Of a DNA stretch of 20,837 nt, positions 14,678 to 20,837 are shown in pieces. The notes beneath the pieces were generated by a model that was given only the letters and a program-made list of their open reading frames with translations, made no database searches and was not told the origin of the DNA. Position 1 is the stretch's first letter; each line of letters begins with the position of its first letter. The translations under genes were made by a program, and so were the position numbers. Source of the DNA: Treponema sp. UBA4326 (lineage in GTDB: Bacteria; Spirochaetota; Spirochaetia; Treponematales; Treponemataceae); contig DGTW01000239.1 in assembly GCA_002393835.1 (NCBI GenBank), positions 1-20,837 of the forward strand, read 5' to 3'.

Positions 14678-15295
14678 ATGACTCTTCACTTTGAATCAGC
14701 GGGCCGGAAAAGGCTTTTATTCTTTGTCTTAAGCATTGTCTGCGGCCTTTTGGATTACCTCATCTGTGACCTTGTGGCCTGGGCAAATCACCTGCCCCTT
14801 TTCTGCGACACGATTTTCATTATGGCGCTCAGTTTTCTTGCAGGCCCCTGGTGGGGAGTGCTGGCCGGATTTTTCTATCATCTGATTGATTTTGCCCTGA
14901 ACCGCACGCTGGAACTGGGGCACATATTCATGCTCTGCCACTTTCTTGCGGCCCTGACTGCCGGCTACTACAAAATCTGTTTTATGAAAAAGACCGACAC
15001 GCCTGCCGTAACTTTTATAAAACTTGTAATCTTAAGCATTGTAATGATGCTGGTCATGAGCGTATCTGGCGGCATCATCGGCTACATTTTGAGCAATATC
15101 GAAGCCTACAAGGCCGCCAGCAGCCAGACAGATTTTCTTACCTTTTTGTGGCAGAACAAATTCCACTCAAAGCTGCTCTTGCAGATTGCCGTGCGCATCC
15201 CGGTGAACATCGCCGACCGCTTCATCTGTGTTTTTGCCGCCTGGGGAGTATTTTGGCTGGGGAAGAAGGGAATTTCGCTTAGCTGTAAAAAGTAA
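14678..15295 (+). CDS. Multi-spanning membrane protein, possibly ECF S-component-like
   Basis: The 205-residue protein has about five or six hydrophobic segments (roughly residues 12-35, 42-75, 82-100, 110-140 and 165-198). The pattern FCDTIFIMALSFLAGPWWG followed by LAGFFYHLI, and RIPVNIADRFICVF near the C-terminus, resembles substrate-binding S components of ECF transporters and related membrane sensor modules. I cannot assign a ligand. No ECF ATPase or T component is nearby. It is transcribed divergently from the histidine kinase gene, with only 85 nt between the start codons, so a shared regulatory region and a link to the two-component system are plausible. The start codon follows a -10 box directly, without a Shine-Dalgarno. 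Confidence 0.75.
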   Translation: MTLHFESAGRKRLLFFVLSIVCGLLDYLICDLVAWANHLPLFCDTIFIMALSFLAGPWWGVLAGFFYHLIDFALNRTLELGHIFMLCHFLAALTAGYYKICFMKKTDTPAVTFIKLVILSIVMMLVMSVSGGIIGYILSNIEAYKAASSQTDFLTFLWQNKFHSKLLLQIAVRIPVNIADRFICVFAAWGVFWLGKKGISLSCKK

Positions 15296-15319
15296 GATTT
15301 TTAAAAATAAAGAGCACTA

Positions 15320-15383
15320 TACTTGCAGAAAAATGTAGATTAATGTAATATTTTGCAAGTAAAGGTGCTTATATTTGCAGGTA
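15320..15383 (+). repeat. Repeated TTTGCA(A/G)GTA motif upstream of the second ATPase gene
   Basis: TTTGCAAGTA (15352-15361) and TTTGCAGGTA (15374-15383) are direct copies 22 bp apart. TACTTGCA (15320-15327) is an inverted copy that pairs perfectly with TGCAAGTA (15354-15361). Such an arrangement fits operator sites in a promoter region, about two helical turns apart. Confidence 0.65.
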
Positions 15384-15414
15384 TTTTAATTTTTAGGGAG
15401 TTCTTGAAAATAAA

Positions 15415-16638
15415 ATGCAGCTTATTCGCGAAGATTATCTAAAACTTCTCCGCCCTTATTATGATGTTGATTTGATTAAAGTCATAACGGGAATAAGACG
15501 TTCGGGAAAGTCTGTCTTGATGGAAACGGTAAAAAATGAGCTTCTCTCAAAAGGCGTTTCCGGCTCTCATATAATCAGCATAAACCTTGAAGATTTGGAT
15601 TACTCCTTCATCACCAGCATAAAAGACATGCATGATGAAATCAAAAGCCGCATCGTTGATGACCAAAAATATTACATTTTTCTGGACGAAATCCAGCATC
15701 TGGAAAAGTTTGAAAAACTTCTTGCATCTTTAAAAGCTAAATTCAACTGCTCTATTTTTGTTACGGGAAGTGACTCAACAATGCTTTCCGGGGAACTGGC
15801 AACCCTTCTGACCGGGCGGACTGTTGAATTTGAAGTTTTTCCTTTCAGTTTTAAGGAATCAGTTGATTATCTGGAATTGAACAAAATCCCTTGCAATCCG
15901 GACGACTTCATAAAGGATTACATCAAGTGGGGCGGCTTTCCGCTCAGGTTCAGCTTTAGGGAAGAGAATTCCATCAAACGTTTTTTAGACAATCTCTATT
16001 CAAACATCGTCAACCGGGATATTGTAAAAAAATCCAGCAAGATTGACAGAAAAGCCTTTAAGGACATTTCCCTTTACATCATGTCAAATGCGGGAAAGGA
16101 GTTTTCGGCAGAAAATATTGCCGCATATTACTCTGCAAAAAACAAAAGCAGCGTCAGTGCCAGAACAATTTACACATATCTGGAAAAACTCCACAAATCC
16201 TACATTCTCCATTCCTGCAAAAAATTCAACATTGCTGGAAAAACAGCCCTGGAAAAAGCTGATAAATTTTACGCCACCGATACAGGACTCCGCACACTGA
16301 ACACAAACACAATTCATTACGAAGATACCTTCTTTCTGGAAAACATCATCTACAATGAGCTTTTGATTCAAGGGTTCACCGTTTTTACAGGAAAGACATT
16401 TAAGGGCGAAATTGATTTTGTGGCAGTTAAGGAGCAGAAAAAGTGCTTTATTCAGGTTGCTTATCTTCTTTCAAGCGAAGAGACAATTAAAAGAGAATTC
16501 GGCGCATTTGTAAAAATTACAGACGCTTCTCCAAAATATGTGCTTTCTTTAGACAGGATTGATCTGAGCCACGACGGCATTGAACATCTGAACATCGTGG
16601 ACTTTCTATTACACAAGGTGCAGCTTCACCTGTCCTAG
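15415..16638 (+). CDS. AAA ATPase with DUF4143 domain (first)
   Basis: The 407-residue protein has an AAA_14 ATPase domain: Walker A GIRRSGKS (26-33), Walker B YYIFLDE (86-92) and sensor FVTGSDSTML (115-124). The DUF4143 region follows, with VNRDIVKKS and FYATDTGLR, then the nuclease-like stretch GEIDFVA (331-337). Where PD-(D/E)xK proteins have E-x-K, this one reads IQVAYLL (346-352), so the putative nuclease centre is degenerate, as in many relatives. The ATG at 15415 has AGGGAG upstream, but at 14 nt that is too far for a normal Shine-Dalgarno. The gene lies between the kinase and the response regulator, converges on the latter with a 30-nt gap, and is probably an inserted unit. Confidence 0.87.
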   Translation: MQLIREDYLKLLRPYYDVDLIKVITGIRRSGKSVLMETVKNELLSKGVSGSHIISINLEDLDYSFITSIKDMHDEIKSRIVDDQKYYIFLDEIQHLEKFEKLLASLKAKFNCSIFVTGSDSTMLSGELATLLTGRTVEFEVFPFSFKESVDYLELNKIPCNPDDFIKDYIKWGGFPLRFSFREENSIKRFLDNLYSNIVNRDIVKKSSKIDRKAFKDISLYIMSNAGKEFSAENIAAYYSAKNKSSVSARTIYTYLEKLHKSYILHSCKKFNIAGKTALEKADKFYATDTGLRTLNTNTIHYEDTFFLENIIYNELLIQGFTVFTGKTFKGEIDFVAVKEQKKCFIQVAYLLSSEETIKREFGAFVKITDASPKYVLSLDRIDLSHDGIEHLNIVDFLLHKVQLHLS

Positions 16639-16668
16639 AAGAGGCTACGACAGATATATCATCTCCCT

Positions 16669-17271
16669 CTACAAATATCTTTCCAGCTCGTAGCGGTTCT
16701 TTACATTAAACTTGTCGAAAATGCGGGAGACATAGTTTTCTATGGTGCGCTTGGAGACTGCCAGGCGCTGGGCCAGTTCTTCGTTGGAAAGGTGCTCGCT
16801 CATTAAATCTACCAGTTCCCGCTCTTTTTTGGTGAGGGTGACAAGAATTCCGCTTACGAACATCATGTCGGGGAGGAGATTTTTCTGAATGTAGGTTTCG
16901 CCTGAGAAAACGGCATGAACCGCCTCTAGGATTTCCGACTGCAGGGCATTTTTGGTGATGAAGCCTGTGATTTTGTGCTCCATGGTTTTTATGACATAGC
17001 CCGCATTTGAAAAAGAAGAGTACATAAGGCACTTAACGCCCTTTTTAAGCAGAAAATCAGCGACCTCAAAGCCGCTTCCTTCTTCAAGCTTGATGTCCAG
17101 CATGGCGAGCATGTTTTTTAGTTCTTCGGGAGACTTTGACTCGATAAAGGGCACAAGTTCTGCTTTTGTCTTGCAGGAGTGGCAGACCCGTATGTCTTTT
17201 GTCTGTGAAAATACCCGCTCCAGGCCCAGGCTAATCATTTCGTGGTCGTCAACACTGATAATCTCAATCAT
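16669..17271 (-). CDS. Response regulator, LuxR/NarL family
   Basis: The 200-residue protein has a receiver domain with acidic pair Asp8/Asp9, phospho-acceptor Asp59 (MLAMLDIKLEEGSG), Ser85 and Lys107 (FITKNA), then a LuxR-type helix-turn-helix (residues about 146-198: LTKKERELVDLMSEHLSNEE, then LAQRLAVSKRTIENYVSRIF). It is a DNA-binding transcription factor and pairs by type with the HisKA_3 kinase at 13528-14592, although two unrelated genes separate them. The start ATG lacks a Shine-Dalgarno; TAAAAT ends 7 nt before it. It lies downstream of, and on the same strand as, the DUF4143 ATPase gene at 17331, with its own likely promoter in the 59-nt gap. Confidence 0.93.
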   Translation of the reverse strand: MIEIISVDDHEMISLGLERVFSQTKDIRVCHSCKTKAELVPFIESKSPEELKNMLAMLDIKLEEGSGFEVADFLLKKGVKCLMYSSFSNAGYVIKTMEHKITGFITKNALQSEILEAVHAVFSGETYIQKNLLPDMMFVSGILVTLTKKERELVDLMSEHLSNEELAQRLAVSKRTIENYVSRIFDKFNVKNRYELERYL

Positions 17272-17278
17272 AAAAGCT

Positions 17279-17303
17279 ATTTTACTTCATCTGCCGGTGT
17301 CAA
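17279..17303 (-). promoter_or_regulatory. Weak candidate promoter of the response regulator gene
   Basis: On the minus strand a perfect TTGACA (complement of 17298-17303) precedes TAAAAT (complement of 17279-17284), but the spacer is only 13 nt, shorter than normal. The -10-like box ends 7 nt before the ATG and no Shine-Dalgarno is visible. Confidence 0.35.
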
Positions 17304-17309
17304 TACCAT

Positions 17310-17330
17310 AGAGAAAACTCACTGAAAATC
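17310..17330. repeat. Copy 1 of a 21-bp motif flanking the third ATPase gene
   Basis: AGAGAAAACTCACTGAAAATC lies directly beyond the ATPase stop codon and upstream of the response regulator promoter. On the minus strand it reads GA.TTTC..TGAGTTTTCTCT, matching 18 of 21 positions of the right arm found at 18797-18817. Confidence 0.6.
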
Positions 17331-18662
17331 TTACAAAAACATCGTCATATAAACCGGAATGCTTAAGACATCTTTATACTTTCCCAAGTCCTTTGTGTAG
17401 GCAAGATACTTATTCAGAATGCGAGAGGAATATTTTTCACAAAAGACATCAAGGGAAGCGTGGGTTTTATAGCCAGAGGATTTTATTTCTATTGGACAGA
17501 CCTTATTCTTTCGCGCGAGAAGAAAATCGATTTCAAAATTGTGCTTTGATTTCTCATCAAGGAATGTGTAATAAAAAAGCGCGTTTCCATTTGCCTTTAG
17601 AATCTGTGCGACAACATTTTCATAAAGGTAGCCAAGATTCACAGAAAGCTTGTCGCTGAGCAGCTTTTCATAAATGATATTTTCTGTAAAATCTTTATCC
17701 ATAAAAAGCATGGTTGTAAAAAGGCCTGTATCGCAGACAAAGAGCTTGAAGTTTTCCAAATCCTTTGTTCGTGTAAGTCCTGCATTCGGATCATCTGATT
17801 TATAAGACACAAGAACCGTCTTGGAACTTTCCATTTCTGAGATAAGTTCAAGGACTGTAGAGTTGCGCTGATTTGCCAGAACCGAAGAAACCTGATACCG
17901 GGATGCATTTTTTTCAAGCTGAGATGGAATGGATTTGAAAAGAAGCGCAGCCTTGCCAGTAGAATCAATCTTCATGAAATCAGATTCATAAAGACGAAGA
18001 ATATCCCGCTTTTCTTCGTCAACAAGTCTCATACTATTTGTTTCGATATAAGTACTCACAGCCTTTGGCATTCCACCCACAAGCATATAAAGCCTGAAAT
18101 CACGCATCATCGTACGATTCAAATCATCGCCAAGCGGCTGATATTTTTCAAAAGATTCCCGCAAAAGTTTTATAGTAACAGTGTCCCCCAAAGCCCATTT
18201 AAATTCTTCATAATCCATCGGGTACATCTGAACCGTGCGTTCCTCGCTGGGAATAAGAATATCCTTCACATTTTTCCGAATCGAAATCAAGGAGCCGGTT
18301 TCAATATAATCATAGCGGTGGTCAGCAACAAGATGCTTTATTGCCTGCCGGGCCTTTGGACAGAACTGAACCTCGTCAAAAATGATAAGGCTTTTTCGCT
18401 CGTGAAGCTCTTTATGATAGATAAGCTGAAGCCGCATGAAAATGTAATTCAAGTTAGAAATGTCGTCAAAAAGCTTAAAAACTTCCTGCGAGGCTTTCGT
18501 AAAATCAATGAGGATATATGATTCGTATTCGTTTTTTGCAAATTCCTCAACAATGGTTGATTTTCCGATACGACGCGCCCCTTCAACAAGCAGTGCCGTT
18601 TTGCCGTCCGAGTTTCTTTTCCAATCCAAGAATTTATCGTAAATTTTGCGCTTAAATGTCAT
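17331..18662 (-). CDS. AAA ATPase with DUF4143 domain (second)
   Basis: The 443-residue protein has Walker A GARRIGKST (28-36), Walker B SLIIFDE (91-97) and a sensor-like ETGSLIS (121-127), followed by a DUF4143 region that includes LYMLVGGMPKAV and FKLFVCDTGLF. The C-terminal nuclease-like motif is intact in form: EIDFLL (377-382) and PIEIKSSG (390-397). It is a distant relative of the 15415-16638 protein, not a recent duplicate, since the sequences align only at motifs. The ATG at 18662 has only a weak GGGG 4 nt upstream. Three evenly spaced repeats precede the gene, and copies of a shared motif flank the whole unit. Function is not established for the family. Confidence 0.88.
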   Translation of the reverse strand: MTFKRKIYDKFLDWKRNSDGKTALLVEGARRIGKSTIVEEFAKNEYESYILIDFTKASQEVFKLFDDISNLNYIFMRLQLIYHKELHERKSLIIFDEVQFCPKARQAIKHLVADHRYDYIETGSLISIRKNVKDILIPSEERTVQMYPMDYEEFKWALGDTVTIKLLRESFEKYQPLGDDLNRTMMRDFRLYMLVGGMPKAVSTYIETNSMRLVDEEKRDILRLYESDFMKIDSTGKAALLFKSIPSQLEKNASRYQVSSVLANQRNSTVLELISEMESSKTVLVSYKSDDPNAGLTRTKDLENFKLFVCDTGLFTTMLFMDKDFTENIIYEKLLSDKLSVNLGYLYENVVAQILKANGNALFYYTFLDEKSKHNFEIDFLLARKNKVCPIEIKSSGYKTHASLDVFCEKYSSRILNKYLAYTKDLGKYKDVLSIPVYMTMFL

Positions 18663-18669
18663 AAAACCC

Positions 18670-18747
18670 CAAAATCGTTAATTTTATAATGGTATATTAA
18701 CACAAAATCGTTAAATTCGAAAGTGTAAATTTCAACAAAATCGTTAA
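18670..18747 (-). promoter_or_regulatory. Three CAAAATCGTTAA boxes with exact 33-bp period upstream of the ATPase gene
   Basis: Identical 12-bp boxes lie at 18670-18681, 18703-18714 and 18736-18747. The 33-bp period is close to three helical turns, so all would face the same side of DNA. On the minus strand TATAAA-like sequence lies between the first and second boxes, so the second box covers the -35 area and the first lies between the -10 and the ATG. This fits a multi-site operator, probably autoregulatory. Confidence 0.75.
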
Positions 18748-18784
18748 TTTCCCCCCCTCATTCTTCCCGTGCATAATCTTAGTT

Positions 18785-18815
18785 AGAAAACTCACTGAAT
18801 TTCGATGAGTTTTCT
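18785..18815. repeat. 10-bp perfect palindrome upstream of the InlB-repeat lipoprotein gene
   Basis: AGAAAACTCA (18785-18794) and TGAGTTTTCT (18806-18815) form a perfect inverted repeat around an 11-nt loop. It lies immediately upstream of the -35 box. Because the neighbouring genes diverge, it is unlikely to be a terminator and more likely an operator or a repeat. Confidence 0.7.
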
Positions 18816-18818
18816 CTG

Positions 18819-18846
18819 TTTACAGGAAAAAACTGGCTTTTATAAT
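18819..18846 (+). promoter_or_regulatory. Promoter of the InlB-repeat lipoprotein gene
   Basis: TTTACA (18819-18824) and TATAAT (18841-18846) are 16 nt apart. A Shine-Dalgarno AAAGGAG (18865-18871) follows, 8 nt before the ATG at 18880. Confidence 0.7.
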
Positions 18847-18879
18847 AAGACTATTATTATTTTTAAAGGAGATTCATAT

Positions 18880-20837
18880 ATGAAAAAACTAGCGAGGTAC
18901 CTTCTTTTGCTTGCGGCTATGGGGCTGGGTTTTGTCTTTGCTTCATGTAAGGCAGATGATGATGATGACACATCACAGCCACCTGTATATTACACCGTAA
19001 GCTTCAATTCAAATGGCGGAACAGAGGTTAAAAGCCAGAAGGTTGAAAGCGGTAAAAAGGCCACAAAGCCGGCTAATCCAACAAAACAGGCTATCTCTAC
19101 TGAAACATACGCTTTTGAAAACTGGTACACATCAACGGACAACGGTACGACACTTTCTGATACTGCCTTTGACTTTAATACTCCAATCACAAAAGACATT
19201 ACCCTTTATGCAAAGTGGGCGGTCAATGCAGTTACACACACAGTGACTTTTGACACAAAAGGCGGAAGCACGTCTCCTGCGGAACAGACAATCGTCCACG
19301 GAAAAAAGGCCACAAAACCCGCCGACCCGAAAAAGCAGGCTACAGAAACAGAAACTTATACCTTTGACAACTGGTACACTTCCATAGACGGAGGAGCAAC
19401 CCTTTCCGATACCGCTTTTGATTTTGACACAGCGATTACTGATAACATTACGCTTTATGCAAAATGGACAGTAAATGCAGTTACACACACAGTGACTTTT
19501 GACACAAAAGGCGGAAGCACGTCTCCTGCGGAACAGACAATAGTCCACGGAAATAAGGCGACAAAACCCGCCGACCCTACAAAGCAGGCTACAGAAACCG
19601 AGACTTACGCCTTTGACAATTGGTACACCTCAACAGATGGTGGCACAAGTCTTTCTGATACAGCATTTGATTTTGATACAGCCATCACAAAAGACATTAT
19701 TCTTTATGCAAAGTGGACTGCAACTGCAATTACACACACTGTTACATTCAACACAAATGGCGGAAGTACGGCTCCTGCGGAACAGACAATCGTCCACGGA
19801 AACAAGGCTGCAAAGCCAACTAACCCGACAAAAACAGCCACAGAAGCAGAAACATACGCTTTTGACAACTGGTACACTTCTACAGATGGCGGTGCAACAC
19901 TTTCTGATACAGCATTTGACTTTGACACAGCAATTAAAGGAGACATTACGCTTTATGCAAAGTGGACAGTAAATGCAGTTACACACACAGTGACTTTTGA
20001 CACAAAAGGCGGAAGCACGTCTCCTGCGGAACAGACAATCGTCCACGGAAATAAGGCGACCCGCCCAACCGACCCGACAAAAGAAGAAACAGCTACAGAA
20101 GCATTTGTTTTTGACAACTGGTACACTTCTACAGACGGAGGCACAAGTCTTTCCGATACAGCTTTCAATTTTGACACAGAAATTACAGAAGACATTAAAC
20201 TCTACGCAAAGTGGAACACAAAGGCACTGTATAAAGTCAGCTACACAACCGAATATGGAACAACACCTTCCACTATAACAGTCGAAGAAAATAGTATACT
20301 TACAGATAATCAGCTCCCTAAACTAAGCTACTATGACGGTTACACTTTTAATGGCTGGTATGATGATAATACTGAAGCCCTGCCAAAAAAATATATGGTA
20401 ACAAAGAATGTCACACTGACAGCTAAATGGGATGTGCCAAAAGCGATACCCTTAAAAACCTGTTATACAATTCATAAACTATTTTTCAAATTGGCCGGAA
20501 GTGAACCTCATCCATGGATTGGTGGTTGGACAATCAACAAAACCGTTATACGCTTTGTAAAGTCAACTACAAAACCAGAAAATGTTTTATATTATCTTGA
20601 TAAAGGTGAAAAAGAAGTTCCTTTATGGTACGATGAAAGCGTAACAACTCTTTATTACTATATTCCAGAGGGAAGAGCTCTTGGGCTTACAGTAAGCCGT
20701 GAGGATGTGGAAAACGCACTCTTCAAGAATATGCAAAAACTTGAATATATAGATACCTGTGATTTTGATACAAGTAACGTTACTGATATGACAGCTATGT
20801 TCAGTGGCTGCTATGCATTGACATCACTGGATGTGAG
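18880..20837 (+). CDS. Surface lipoprotein with InlB B-type repeats and DUF285 region, 3' end outside the window
   Basis: The frame is open from ATG 18880 to the window end (652 codons). The signal segment ends in a lipobox (FASC, Cys23) followed by an Asp run. Five tandem repeats of 82-83 residues follow (18985-19230, 19231-19479, 19480-19728, 19729-19977, 19978-20226), each with the Listeria-Bacteroides pattern: VTFDTKGGS, NWYTSTDGG, LSDTAFDFDT, DITLYAKW. A diverged sixth (20227 to about 20433) has FNGWYDDN and LTAKW. The last part (CDFDTSNVTDMTAMF, then LTSLDVS) is the start of a DUF285/BspA-like region, which usually continues as many short repeats. Such proteins are surface adhesins or matrix-binding proteins in host-associated bacteria; that role is inferred from family. 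Repeats 2, 3 and 5 share nearly identical DNA, pointing to recombination. Confidence 0.93.
   Translation, partial: MKKLARYLLLLAAMGLGFVFASCKADDDDDTSQPPVYYTVSFNSNGGTEVKSQKVESGKKATKPANPTKQAISTETYAFENWYTSTDNGTTLSDTAFDFNTPITKDITLYAKWAVNAVTHTVTFDTKGGSTSPAEQTIVHGKKATKPADPKKQATETETYTFDNWYTSIDGGATLSDTAFDFDTAITDNITLYAKWTVNAVTHTVTFDTKGGSTSPAEQTIVHGNKATKPADPTKQATETETYAFDNWYTSTDGGTSLSDTAFDFDTAITKDIILYAKWTATAITHTVTFNTNGGSTAPAEQTIVHGNKAAKPTNPTKTATEAETYAFDNWYTSTDGGATLSDTAFDFDTAIKGDITLYAKWTVNAVTHTVTFDTKGGSTSPAEQTIVHGNKATRPTDPTKEETATEAFVFDNWYTSTDGGTSLSDTAFNFDTEITEDIKLYAKWNTKALYKVSYTTEYGTTPSTITVEENSILTDNQLPKLSYYDGYTFNGWYDDNTEALPKKYMVTKNVTLTAKWDVPKAIPLKTCYTIHKLFFKLAGSEPHPWIGGWTINKTVIRFVKSTTKPENVLYYLDKGEKEVPLWYDESVTTLYYYIPEGRALGLTVSREDVENALFKNMQKLEYIDTCDFDTSNVTDMTAMFSGCYALTSLDV

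Noticed and set aside
18785..18815. Palindrome as an intrinsic terminator
   Set aside because: The genes on either side diverge, so no transcript is expected to end here, and no uninterrupted T run follows.
19132..20046. Long cysteine-rich minus-strand ORFs with repeated FRRRRASAFCVKSH
   Set aside because: They are shadows of the InlB repeats on the plus strand; their repetition follows from the coding repeats.

Overview
The window reads as a chromosomal segment of a spirochaete, most likely a host-associated Treponema. The supports are fused aroDE and trpGD genes, three lipoproteins with relaxed spirochaete-type lipoboxes, an InlB-repeat/DUF285 surface protein and several AAA ATPases of the DUF4143/DUF234 kind. 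The genus is an inference from gene content; no rRNA gene or other taxonomic marker is present.

Left part (1-4794). The 3' end of an unrecognised gene stops at a clear intrinsic terminator. Two overlapping lipoprotein genes follow. The first resembles the BMP/PnrA substrate-binding family. The second joins a type 1 periplasmic binding domain to a legumain/GPI8-like (family C13) cysteine peptidase domain, with candidate catalytic His and Cys visible. No permease or ATPase gene accompanies them, so they look like a surface sensing or proteolytic pair. This is the most unusual protein in the window.

Metabolic core (4851-11789). The GTPase gene era is followed by the convergent pair aroDE-rpiA. 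From the same intergenic region trpE and fused trpGD run the other way. AroDE feeds chorismate, the TrpE substrate, and RpiA feeds ribose-5-phosphate and so PRPP, the TrpD substrate. The trpE promoter carries a perfect 10-bp inverted repeat spanning the -35 to -10 region. The intergenic DNA is rich in small repeats: a hairpin element between 14-bp direct repeats, two structured elements sharing GGGCGTT...AACGC ends, eleven perfect GTTAGGA heptamers right after the trpE stop, and tandem hairpins after trpGD. No trpC, trpF, trpB or trpA lies in the window.

Right part (11881-18747). Three AAA ATPase genes with nuclease-like C-terminal domains are interspersed with a NarL/DegS-type histidine kinase, a multi-spanning membrane protein and a LuxR/NarL-type response regulator. 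Each ATPase gene has its own short repeats in its promoter or leader; the clearest is three CAAAATCGTTAA boxes exactly 33 bp apart. A fragment encoding the C-terminus of a RES-domain toxin lies just downstream of the kinase gene.

Right end (18880-20837). A lipoprotein gene with five 82-83-residue InlB B-type repeats and a diverged sixth enters a DUF285 (BspA-like) region and runs off the window. Several genes (aroDE, the kinase, the membrane protein) have a -10 hexamer exactly 6 nt before ATG and no Shine-Dalgarno sequence, which predicts leaderless mRNAs. All family assignments come from motif recognition by eye; no database search was possible.
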